A stretch of 64,000 nt of DNA from Viridothelium virens (Eukaryota; Ascomycota; Dothideomycetes; Trypetheliales; Trypetheliaceae), in assembly GCA_010094025.1 (NCBI GenBank), contig ML991823.1, positions 1-64,000 of the forward strand. Reading direction: 5' to 3'. The notes beneath the pieces are model-generated. The model saw only the letters and a list, made by a program, of their open reading frames with translations. It did not search any database and was not told where the DNA came from. Numbering within the stretch: position 1 is the first letter of the stretch; each line of letters begins with the position of its first letter. This document shows positions 43,972 to 55,068 of this stretch, piece by piece. The position numbers and the translations under genes were made by a program.

Positions 43972-46900
43972 TTAGTCTTTTCTACGCTTTTGCTTTTTGC
44001 TGATGACTGACACAAAATGGAATAGGTCGTGCTTACCTTATAAATTGTTCTGCCCTGGAAGGCATCCTCTGGACCTTATCACCAGATGATCGCGAAGTGT
44101 CCTCACTGGATCTTTCGTACTCCTTCGCCTCCGTAACCTTCTTCATGTTGTTGATATGCTTCTGGTTTGTTCCATCGTTAGCGGGTTCTTTCGCAGGGCT
44201 GCTTCTCTCCGGCTCCGCCTTACTGGTTTTCGTTGGTGACCGGAAAATGACACCGTCCTCTCGCCTCAATCCAGTGCCAATCGGGCTAGCTCCATCACTG
44301 CTTGTGCTGCCTCCACCTTTGCGCCGTTGCATCAGTTTCCGCAGATGGAATTTGGCTGGCAATTCCCGCTCATCAATAACCTTCGGCCCCCTGTGATCTG
44401 TCCTGTCCGACTCATGAGCGGCTCGAACTCTGGGTAGCTCTTCAGGCAGTGGTCCATCTTGTCGGAGTGAAGGGATAGGCCTCAGAGGGCCCTTGGTTGC
44501 CAGCCGCGTCGGACTTATTGATCGCTTGGGCGCTTTACCCAGAAATGAGTATACGGCTGGATTGGTTCTGCGCAATTGCTCGAGCTCTGCAACCTTTCTA
44601 TCTTGCTTGAGGACGGCCTGCGAATGTGGAACGTCTATGGCTGTGGTGGCGTCTTGATCAACGTTTCTATAGATGCCACGAGACATCCATTCAGGGTCGT
44701 CGCCAATATCGTCTCCCTCAATCTTCTCAGGATTGAGATCCTCGACAAACTTTTTAGCGTCTTGAGTGCTGGCATCCATGGTCGGAGATGTGTCGAGGAC
44801 GACCGCATAAGTGGAAGTAGCTGGAGTATGGGACTGCCCTACTGACTTCCTCCTGATGGTCTCGGAATACTCCTTTGCAATTGCAGCGTCATCTTCTGTA
44901 TGATGAGGGCTTTTGCCTGTTTCCTTCCAGGCTTCATCAGTGTGCTTTCCATCCTTCTCTGCCTTTTCCAAGACCGCTTTCGTGGCGTCCTTAGACTCGC
45001 ATTCCAACTTGTCATCTGTTCGATCTTCCCACTTTCCATCGTTTCTGTCTCTCGTACATCCCAACACGCCCCCATCAGCGTCCTCACTGACGAGCATCTC
45101 CAGCACGCTCCTCCTCACCTGGTCTTTCTCACCGTTCATCATGTCCCCCTTCTTCGACCTTTCAAATCGTTCAGCAGCTACACATCCATCACAAATTGCC
45201 TCCTTGTGCCCTTTCTCTCCCAACCCGATCATGTTTCGTACCTCCAAAAGCTCGATCACGCATTCGGTCAGCGCCTTCTGCATCTCTAACTCCTGCACCA
45301 TCAGCTCGGCCTCTCGCAGCTTCGACTGCCGCAGTAGAAGACGTACTTTCTGCATTTGGCTTGTGGCGCCAGCAGGAGTGCAAGAGGCAATATGTTGGCG
45401 AATAGTCTGGACTGTGCTCGCGAAGCGCTGCTGTTTGGCTGCGAGCTCAGTGGCGCGTCGACGGAGAGAGGCGATCAGTGAATGCGAGCGCTGAGTGGAT
45501 GCTTCGACCTCTGCCTCCTCTGCTTGAAGCTTTCCTGCCATAGTGGATCTGGCAATGGATGCACCATCTTCGACGGCTGCGGCGATGGAACCGCTGTCGT
45601 GGGTTGAGGCCTCAGTGCTGTCCCCTTGGACATCAGGATCGATCATGAAGGCCACGCCACTGTCTTCGTGCTCGGTCGAGACCCTCGGTTTCGCTTCGAG
45701 AATTGGCGTAGGTGTCGCAGGAGCTTCATCGCCGGTGTCATCATCGTTATTTTCCGTGCGAAGCTCGGCAATGAGATCCAGAAGCATGCTGCCAGGCCTC
45801 GGTGAGAGACTATCCACGCCGTTGAGGGGACCTGGCACTTTCACCCAGTCATATTCCGAGTCGCCTACCGATTCAGCAACATTGGAGCCCTTCAATTTGT
45901 TTCGAGCTGATGTGCAATCCTCAGCGAAGCTCGCAACGGCTGGGACTCTTCTGTGTACTGTTGCTCGCTTTGGACTCCTCGGCGGAATCGCCGGCTTGGT
46001 GGGGCTCTTCAACGGCATCGGCGGCGGTAAGAATAGCTCATCCTTATCTCCATCCTGATCCTTCCATATATCTTGCGTCCGAGGCGGAATTTTGGATGTG
46101 ACGTCGTCGTATGCGACTGTCTTCACTCGGTTGTCGCTTAGCTCATGAGCCCTCGCCTGACTTGGCGAATAGTACGCAAGCGCATTCTTGCCACCCAAGC
46201 CATACATGTTATTCTCTCCTGCTAATCTGCGGAGTGGAGGCCTTGATGGTAAGGGGGGGAGAAGTGGTGATGGTGGTGATCTGACAGGAGATGCTGGCAC
46301 ACCACTTGCAGTTACCGTTGCGGTTGAAGAAACGATACTCGTGCGCGCATTCGGAAGGTCTTCAAAGCTCAAGCCCGGACTCGGTATGTGGACGTTAATA
46401 TCGAACTCGCGATGACGAGGGGGAGACTGCAAGTGATGGTGGGGAAGGGTGACACTGGCCGTAGAAGTGGCAGGAGATGAGGTATTGATATGTAAAGACT
46501 CGTGATGTGGTTTGTATGTGCGTCGCATGCTGGTCCAGGGTGATTCTGGATTTGGTGAAAGAGCGGTAGCATCGGTGCATGTGCTGGACGTGGCTGGCGA
46601 ACTGTCGAGGAAGCTGATGCTGTCGTTCTCGCTGCCAAGAATGTCGGTGGGGACTGTCACGTCACTGTCGCTGTCGAAGCTTTGTTGGCCTTCGACGATG
46701 TCATTGTCTGGAAGGAAGCTCGTCGCGGTGTGGTCAGGTGTGCCCTTGCTGTCATTGCTGTCACCACTGCAGTTGATGCGAGCACTGGGTTTCCTTGTTC
46801 GCGTTTGTTGCTCTTCAGCAGACTTGGGACCGGCAACGTGCGGAGCTTCCACAGGTGAAGTCGACCGGGTAGAGGAAGGCGGTTGAGGGAATTCCGAAAT

Positions 46901-46984
46901 AGAAATCAGAGATTGGCGGAAATCTAGCAAGGTGAATTCTTTGTGTTGTGGAACCAAGCCATCTGGGGTCTCTTGGTGCCCCAT
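43972..46984 (-). CDS. Large unknown protein with a central coiled coil
   Basis: The main exon runs 44037-46984 and starts MGHQETPDGLVPQHKEFTLL. A donor GTAAGC at its end and an acceptor before 43981 would add only a final Lys-Asp (exon 43972-43981), giving about 985 aa. The frame is open up to 47191, so a longer N terminus is possible. The N-terminal two thirds are Ser/Pro/Thr-rich and probably disordered. In the middle lies a helical, coiled-coil-like segment from about MAGKLQAEEAEVEA through LLLRQSKLREAELMVQELEM, followed by CDGC. The end is basic and Ser-rich. No family was recognised. It may be a scaffold or cytoskeleton-linked protein, but that is a guess from shape only. Confidence 0.65.
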
Positions 46985-47925
46985 TTTGAAGGGAACGAGA
47001 CGTCTAAAGGCTTCAAAGGAGTCAACAGTGAATTTGCCGCCAAAGACAGACTGGTGAATGAGGTAGCGATGGTGAATAGTTCTATTCTTCAGCGGGGCTA
47101 TTATCGAGAGTTGAGAGTGACCCACAGTCCCGCGAAAGGAAGCAAAGGTTTGAGGTGAATGAAAGGTGGTCGTGGAGGAAGAGAGAATCACTTCAGAAAC
47201 TACTTCGCGCTATCACGAGAAGCTCAAGTCGCCGCTCCTTTTTCGATGGCTGGGAATACTTCTCTCAAATCGATATCTCTTAGATCTTGGCTATCCAGGT
47301 GTGAATACAGGGCAACGCTGTTGATAAAGTGAGGACGAGGACTATCACCAGACCTTCAACACGTCGAACTGGGACCAACCCTCTTCCCCCTTCGAAGGGC
47401 TCTGCGTCAGCTTGACCACTGTTCAAAGCTTACAAGAAAACATGCCGAAGTAGAACTTTTGCTCTTACACACAGAAGACATATTTTCGCCCCAACGCCCG
47501 ATCGAACTGATTCTAGTGGAGCAATCACTGATATCTCAGGCAATTGACACGATATCGCTTTGACCATGTACATCTACAGCACAACCCACAAGATCGTTCT
47601 CAAGCAAAAGTTTTACGCGTTCTCAGAACTCCAAAACGACTCCATTATATTACATAGTCAGGTAGATCACTCCTATACTGGTGTGATAGATGATATGCCA
47701 CTCCACCTCGGTGCTGAGAGTAGCAACCAAAAAGATAGAAGTTTCCGCCATCTATTTGATATCTTTTAGTTTCTTTTTTCAATTGGTTTACCAAGAAAAT
47801 GAACCAAGGAAATGCAAGAGCAAGGATAACTGAGTAAGTTGGGTCACTCACATTCCAGCCATCACCAGATCCGCAGCCACAGCTTAAAGCGGCTTTCCGG
47901 GCAAAAGACCCACACCATCCTTGTC
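46985..47925. other. Intergenic region
   Basis: 941 bp upstream of the large unknown gene, downstream of the 170-residue gene. It contains the leader and promoter of the former. A possible coding extension up to 47191 is in frame with it. Confidence 0.45.
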
Positions 47926-48438
47926 TTACATCTCGGTGATGTTCTCAAGAACATCATACATGTTCGATGTCCACTCAACACTCTTTCCCTCCGCCTTCAT
48001 TGCCTTCGCTGCTCTCTTCCCACGATAAACCTTCCTCTGCCCTTGCGTGTTGCCCTCTTGCTGATACTTCTGTGGGTCCGTAGAAGAGCTTTTCTCCTTC
48101 ACGCGCTGCAATGTGTTCGCATCGAGAGCCGGGCGCTCCCTCGCCAATTTGCCATCCGAGCAGACGTCGGCCTGCTGGATTGTACCATCATGCTCGGCAG
48201 ACCAAGCAATGGTTGAGAAGGCGAGGTATTTTGTATCGCGACCGTGAGCATGCCTCCTGTTGGTAGTGGCGAGCTGACGCTTAGCTTTGGATTGGAGGCG
48301 ACTGGATGAGGCTTCAGGTACGTCAACCAGCTGGGTTTCGCGATTGCGATTTAGGGAAGGGGGTGCACGGAGAGATCTTGATGTAGGATCCGGCTGAGTA
48401 AGAATTGGTTTGAGAGATTTCTTGTGCTTGAGAGGCAT
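47926..48438 (-). CDS. Unknown basic protein
   Basis: A single ORF of 170 aa, MPLKHKKSLKPILTQPDPTS to DVLENITEM. It is hydrophilic and basic, with Arg/Lys/Ser-rich stretches and no membrane segment. Composition and length suit a small nuclear protein, but there is no recognised domain. It is in the same orientation as the large unknown gene downstream on the minus strand. Confidence 0.5.
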   Translation of the reverse strand: MPLKHKKSLKPILTQPDPTSRSLRAPPSLNRNRETQLVDVPEASSSRLQSKAKRQLATTNRRHAHGRDTKYLAFSTIAWSAEHDGTIQQADVCSDGKLARERPALDANTLQRVKEKSSSTDPQKYQQEGNTQGQRKVYRGKRAAKAMKAEGKSVEWTSNMYDVLENITEM

Positions 48439-51365
48439 GGTGGATATTATATCTGGAGGTGATTCGGGGAAAGGTGTGGTGTGAGAATTGTTTCAACGCA
48501 GCACAGTTGTATGGTTTGGGGGAATTTGAGATTTGCAAAGATTAAGGAGAGCAGACTTGACTTAAGATTGAATTTTATATCGGCCAGTCGAAAGGTTGCA
48601 TGAATTGCGTCTATACCTTGTAGTCACAGACAAATGCCCTCTGAACAAAGAGAGGTTGAATCGGACTCGCATCCTTACAAAGACAGTCGGGAACTCTCAA
48701 TGCAAGCAAAGGCTTGTCCAGTGAGATCTCCACGAGTATTGCGATGACACTTGAGGGGCTTCCACAAAGGTATATCCTCAAAAGCCGAATACCCGATCTC
48801 CTACTGATGGTGCATTCCAGGTCTTTCGAGTATATATTGGCTTGTTGATCTAATTAGTGTGTCATATAACCAATTCGGTGCCCCAACGTGAGCCCGGTTT
48901 GATTCCATATAATTGAGGAATACATCGCGAAAGAAGACGTCGAATGTTAAGATGTGGCAGCCGAGTTGAAGCAACTTATTAGAGAGCTTAGAATATGATT
49001 TCGCGTGTACAATCGTCAGAATAAGGTAGGATAAAAGACCGAGATAGCAAGGATCCAAGTCCCTGCACCAGCAATGCTATTCATAACCGTTCGTGGTTTT
49101 CATTGCTGCTAGGCCTACAGCAGATGAGCGGTCAAGCCACACTATTTTTTGATGACCACGGGGATATGAAAGATAGACCAAATCAAGTTTCGTTGGGGCA
49201 TAGCGAAGTATTGTTGACTTGCGTTGACTCAGGAGCCCCCTTTTCTGAGCTATAGCATACATATTATAGTGAATGCAAAGGCAGACGGTGAAGTAGTGCC
49301 TATCCTTCAGGGGGCACATGCTTGATGATTATTAATAGTAGGAGCAACAGGAATCTTATTGCCGAATGACCCCACGGACCATTTACAGTATTGGGTGGCT
49401 GGATAAAAACGTACGACTTTTCACGTGGGATTGTAAAATGAGCAAATCAGAAATGAGGCGACCGTTGGACCGTTCGCAAATCCTTCCAGAATTTGGCGGG
49501 AAGCCGATGTTAGGCGATCAAATTCAGAGATAGGCGGGATAAAAGCAACGACAACACGGAAAAGGTCAAGGTACGAGTCAAAGCGACCAGGGGAATGATC
49601 CTGCGCAGTGTGATTGCTTTTTGTGAAGTTCGTCCAAGTGTGGCATCGCTGATGGTGACAGGGTCTGCATCTCTCGGATCGGATCTTGTTGGAGTTTCGC
49701 GCTGGAGATAGATACGGCGCAGCGATTTTATGCAAGAAGAGTGGATCCTCCTCGATCATTTGTCGTTTCTCGGCATAAGCGACTTTGGTGATGTTTCACA
49801 ACCCTGGGTATTCTGTTGTGGTTGTCATGTGGAGATCCGGGCCGGACATAAGTAGCCATCCAATGATTCTTGCCAAGCCTCGTCATCTTCATCCTTTGTG
49901 ATAAGAAAACCAAGCTGAAAGCTGGGTCATTGAGGTACGTAGATTTGAGCGACCTGACGAACAGGGTGAGTCTCCAATGCTAAAAGAAAGAGTCTTGTTA
50001 CCCTCATGGTTTGGTTTTCACCAAGGCGACAGACCAGTCCAGGGAGCAGATTCGTTTGTGAACAGCCGGATCAAGACTCAGGCTCTCGCAAGGAACTTAC
50101 AATCGGTCATTCGAGGTACCACACTTGCAACGCCTTACGCTTGCAAAGCACCTTAAGCGCACATCATTCAGTTTGGCCACTGGACTTGTGAAGTTGAAGT
50201 GTCTGCATTTGAATCATCTCCGCAAACGACAACAACATGCCAGTCGATGTGGTACAGGATATTAATTTAGAGATTAAGGTATGGGGTACCGGCCTAACCA
50301 AGGGTTCTAATGAGGGTTCTTCGTAACGCGCCGAAGTGACAAGTCTCCCACCAGTCATTCTGGGAATAACGACTTGGGTAAGTAGTTTTCCCTTGATTCT
50401 TCACCCATTACTTTCTAGCGCAACATGCTTTACCCCGTACCTTGGTTCCAATTAACAGATTTGGGAGCAAGTACGGAGTATCATGATTGGACTGTGAAGG
50501 CAAGGTCTACCGCTGCTGGAGCTGGATCAAATCATGTAGTGAACCATACTGGGTAAGTCTGCAAGGCCTCCCTTGGTCATCAGTTTGATGCCATACCTTG
50601 TCGACCATCATTCTTGGCCGATGAGTGCCTGTTGACAGCCCTGAGCGATGGCTAGGGATAGTTTATTACGGTGGTTATCACATTGGCGGTAACGAGACCA
50701 AATGTATTTGCCATTCTCGGGTTCCAAATATGTCAGTGCATTACGGCACGCGGATCATTGTACATGGCTTCCTCTATCGGTTCGCCTGGCTAGGCAGACG
50801 TTGAGAAGGCAGTCTGCCGTCGAATCCGTGCTAGGTCTTGAGTAAAGCCTGACTGGGATTTATTCATACCCTCGCTAGTTAGTGCAAGCTTCAGTTCCGC
50901 CCCAACACTCAAAACGGAAACTCATATAGTCCAAATTCTCGTTTTCGGCAGTGAGGTCTGCATTAGCCCATGAGGTTAATCATAAGCTTGACAATTTCGG
51001 CAAAGAACTCAAGAGCCTCCAGTATGAGAGATCGCACAAGGTTCACTCCCGACCTACAAGTAGCAAGGCAGGGACTGCGACACAGTTTTTCCGGGTCAAG
51101 TCTTGAGATGCGGGGGACGAGCGTATGTACCAAAGAGCACGATGTTCCTGCTTCAGAGTCATCTCACACAGAGATCGAAGAGATCGAGGCATGACAGGTG
51201 AATTGCAGCCGTCACTGCCCCTTGGCCCCTGCTTTTGACTTTTGACAGTGTCTCGGTATCATGGTTCTGTGCTCGTGCGACTGTGCTGTGACTCTTATTT
51301 TCTATTTCAAAGTCTGGTCTGCCCATCTCAAACTTTGTCGGCTGCACGTTGGTGCCGATGCATCG

Positions 51366-51387
51366 AGGCATCGATGCATCGATGCCT
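51366..51387. repeat. 22-bp perfect palindrome
   Basis: The core GGCATCGATG|CATCGATGCC is its own reverse complement, and one further A/T pair extends it on both sides. It lies in a cluster of GCATCGATG-like words (51357-51390). It may be a dimeric protein site or a chance product of local ATCGATGC repetition. Confidence 0.9.
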
Positions 51388-53812
51388 TACGTGTCCACAG
51401 AAGGAACCACTAACGGCGTTGCGTGAAACATGACTTTGCTGGCCCGGCGGAAGAGGTTGTGAAACGATTAGACGGTCACGTGGACATCGTGGACATCGTG
51501 GATGCACCGATGCGTTTCTGGGGAGTCTGGCTTCATGCCCAAATCAGGTAGCTAAAGCCGATGGAGATGGGGCTTATGCTGTTAAAAGGCAAGATAATTA
51601 GGGTTTTGGCAGCGAATCGGCCGAGTACATGGGTCAGACAGGGAACTGCCAGCCTTCGATGGGGGGATACTCCTTGGTCGCTGCGTAGGCGAGACCGGCC
51701 ATGCCGTGATGACCTGATCAAGAACCGAGTATTATTGGCACATGAGCTTCATTTCTGTGCACGCATTATTTTCCACCTGCAATCTGGGCTGCGTCGCAGC
51801 TTACGAGTTCCCAACGGCGGTACAGAGCACAAGATCTCCAGGGTCCCTTTGACACATGTTCCTTCAACGGCCAAACATGGCCTTTGGCCACCTCCAGGCT
51901 GGTTGATTGGCCGAGTCTAAATCCCGGCTAATCGCGTGGCTGAACAATGAAGGCCGTTGGCCCGCCGCAGCCTCGTGGTGAAGGAGATTTTGAGCCAGTC
52001 CTACCATTACGGTGATTATGTGGAATCACACTAGGGCAATTGCATTGCTGCTTAGGAGATAGATCCAATATGCTCGTCATTTGGTTTATTCTCGTCGTCT
52101 TGGCGCTGATCAAGATCTATGGACTGCTTCCCCAAGATGCCAATGTGTTGGCTGCTTTATTCGGGCCTGGTCCAGGTTTGGCGCAGGGCTTTGCATTCAG
52201 AGAGCTGGCCAGCTTGGCCACCTCTTGCCTTGTACGACCACAGACGCAGCACATGCACCGAAGCCAAAATCAGTACGACCGGGGCCAGATCAGAGATCGG
52301 GCGGTATTGGCTATTCCTTTCCAGTCAGTGACAGCGGCCAGCAGCAGAAAAAATTGGCCACTGCACCGGGTCCGGCAGGGAATCCGCCGTTGTGTCCCTG
52401 AATGTTTTTGCAATTGGTTCCCACCCAGCCAGGCAAAAAGCAAAATTGACATATGGTGGTGAAGCCGATCTTGGGCACAGCATAGGGGCTGGCCTGCTGT
52501 TGTGTCCCGGCAGCGGCGCCATGGTACCGGCAGGAACCAAGCGATTCAAGCCGCCCAATCAAGAGCGACTAGCGCCCAAAGTGGCGTGACCTGGCGCTGC
52601 AGCGCAGAGGGTTGGCCGAAGGACGGCAGCATTCCACCTTCGATGGGGGGGCACTGGGGGGACAGGACAGGGTCAAAGTCGGTTTCACCGGGCATAGTGG
52701 GGACTGGATGGGCACGTCTGTGGGCGACGGCGTCGTGGTCTGCAGTGGGCTTTGCATCATCCTGACTTACAAGTGCACCACTGACTACCGAGTGTAGCGG
52801 CAAAAGGGTGCTAGCGGTCGGCAGAGCGAGTCGGGCGCGCGCAAGATGATTCTGGCAGTCACGGGACGGCGGGAATAGACGCTCGCAGATCTGAGGCTAA
52901 CGGCTTCCAGCCAACCCGGATCTGGGCAGATTCAGCCAACCGAGATTTGCAGCTTGGGGGCGCGGTTCGTTCGCTCGTGGTACGGATGATCTTGGTACCC
53001 AACCGAAACTAGCACCGCCAATCAATACGCCTGCTCCTCCACCCAACGCCCCCCCGTCCTGAAAAGGGCTTCGCTGCACCGATGGGACTCAGGGCGGGGC
53101 TCCGTCATGTCCTGATCACCCGAGAATAGCAGTACCCTGGGGGCTCAGGGGCTGCATGTCAGAGCCTGTGGAGCGCTGGACAGCACCACAGCCTGGACAG
53201 CCTGGACAGGAACCCGAGACTCGAGCGTAGGCGATCAAAGATTCAAAAAAGCAACATAACGCGTCCGGGCTAGCGGACGGTGACTTCCGCCGCCCGCAAC
53301 CTTAACAGCCACTAAGTGCGAAGCTCAGCCATTGGCTTGACAGAGGGTGCGGGATGGGTCTGCTCTACGATGCTCGATTATCTGATCGCCGGAAGGAGCG
53401 AATCGGGGCGCGGTGGTGGATTTGGGTGGCACACCTGCGTACGTGAGCCGTGCGATGATGATGATACTTATCAGAGTGCTGATGATGGACATGATGGACA
53501 TGATGGGCGACGATGATGATGATGTTACTGATGATGCTGATAATGCCTATGTGGGTAGAGCAGCCGTAGCAGCTTGGCCAGGGAGATGACGAAATGGCCA
53601 GTCCACCCATGCCGGTCAATCGCCGCCGGGTGCAGAGGGCGGCGCAGAGGCAGACTGCTGGAGGAGGCAATCATCGACGCCAGGCCCCGGTCGGAGCTGC
53701 CTAGACGGGCGACAGCTGGCAGCTCGAAGAAGGTGCGAGGGCCTTGTCACTGGGCTGGAAACGGGCGTGTAGAGGGCTCTCCCGGCAGATGGTGTGAGCC
53801 CTGGGTGATACC

Positions 53813-53965
53813 AAGCAGCTAAGCAGCGAAGCAGCGAAGCACCTAGGGCGCTGAGGAGGCCAGGAGGCCAGGAGGGCTTCGAGGGCTACAGTACGAGGGC
53901 TACGAAGGCGACGAGGGCTAAGCGGGCTAGGAGGGCTAGGAGGGCTAGGAGGGCTAAGAGGGCTC
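53813..53965. repeat. Composite minisatellite
   Basis: Three short repeat families follow each other: about three AAGCAGCG units (53813-53840), three AGGAGGCC-like units near 53854-53876, and GGGCTAGGA units (53924, 53933, 53942, with a variant at 53951 and a partial at 53960). Degenerate GAGGGCTAC units fill the gap. The minus strand reads as a Ser-Pro run, but this is not taken as coding. Confidence 0.9.
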
Positions 53966-54612
53966 CCCTGCGCCTCGATGCATCTGCACCCTCGCAGGTG
54001 CGGGTCATCTCCGATCACCACGCAGTCAATCTCGTCCGCCCACCGCGCCCTGACTGACACGACTGAATGGCACCAAGCACCCAAGCACGCCAGCCTGCAC
54101 CCTGCTCGATTCCCGCTTCCCCCTCCTGCAGGCCGCGCGACGCACGACTTCGTCCACGACCACTAAGCATGCCCACAACCGCAACCACTACTACCATCAC
54201 CACACCTCTCGTAATCGTCGCCTATTGCTGCTGCTTCTGCTGCTGCTGCATCTCCTCTTTCCTTTCCGCCCTTCCTATCCTCCCATCCCATATTATATCC
54301 CCCCCCATAGCCCCATTCCACCAGCCCTGTCACGCGCTATCTCCTGCGTAGGCCTAGCTCCGCTGCGAGTCTTCGTTACTCGGTGCTTTTCTCACTCGAG
54401 CCCTATTCCTACGACATCTGCCGTGGCAATTGTTCTCCAGATGTCCACTTTCACCTTTATTCCGACCCACCCATGACCACGTGCATTAATTACCCTGTGC
54501 TATTCTTACTGCTGCTTCAGCCATCTATAAACCATCCACACTTCTCATTCTATTCAAATTCTGGAAGTGTACGGCATCACTTCAAGTCAAGCGCTCTGGA
54601 TCGTCTCAGCTT

Positions 54613-55068
54613 GTGGACTTTGACGGGAAGGGCATTTCGAAAGAGCAAGTAAAATATCGCAGAACGGCGATACTGAAGAGCTGGTGCGACGCTGAAAAAA
54701 AAAAAAAAAGCTGGGAAATTTTGGATCTGGTCGTGGGGAGAGTTGCGTTCGTAGGTCGGGAAGCCACAGATTCGCTTGGCCACGATAAAAGTCTGGATTG
54801 GACAGGGCAGAAAGTGCGCAAGGCCTGGGCTCAAAGATCTTTCTCTCCAGTCGTTCAGGTGATGGAAATATTGGATGCTGGCATCAAGCGCAGGTCCGTG
54901 TTTGTCTATTCCCCGATAATTCGGCCCGGCTTTGACGTATGTGGTTCCGGAGAACTGATTTTTGCCATCGCAGCACTGCATTACCTCCCATCAATCGTCG
55001 AGACGGTGACATTATTCACGTTCAAGAGTCGCGGTCCCAGGAACAACGTCCAGCAATGGCTTCCGTAA
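54613..55068 (+). other. Long upstream ORF overlapping the nsdD start
   Basis: A 151-codon ORF starts at 54613 and ends at 55068, 13 bases inside the nsdD coding sequence, in another frame. It contains a Lys run encoded by the poly-A tract. If it is in the nsdD leader, it would compete with translation from 55056. No domain is seen, so it is listed as a possible regulatory uORF, not a protein gene. Confidence 0.35.

Larger units (their letters stand above)
48439..55055. promoter_or_regulatory. nsdD: 6.6-kb gene-poor region upstream of nsdD
   Basis: No ORF here has a recognisable domain. The proximal part (from about 51000) is richer in G+C and in simple repeats than the distal part. It holds a 22-bp palindrome (51366-51387), GAT-rich microsatellite stretches (~53450-53560), a minisatellite (~53813-53965), a run of 15 A (54695-54709) and an upstream ORF that overlaps the nsdD start (54613-55068). 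Large upstream regions with long leaders are common for developmental transcription factors in fungi, so at least part of it is probably nsdD control DNA or 5' leader. An unseen non-coding RNA cannot be excluded. Confidence 0.5.

Noticed and set aside
44900-46058. Plus-strand ORFs of 129-193 codons inside the large unknown minus-strand gene
   Set aside because: The minus-strand frame is open for almost 3 kb, so these are antisense shadows of it.
48439-51000. Possible decayed transposon in the gene-poor region
   Set aside because: No terminal repeats, target duplication or transposase/reverse transcriptase fragment could be seen.
52081-52803. Several overlapping ORFs in six frames in a G+C-rich stretch
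   Set aside because: High G+C reduces stop codons; no frame shows a known domain or codon pattern.
53701-54084. Minus-strand ORF with Ser-Pro repeats
   Set aside because: The repetitive peptide is produced by the minisatellite; no flanking coding signal.
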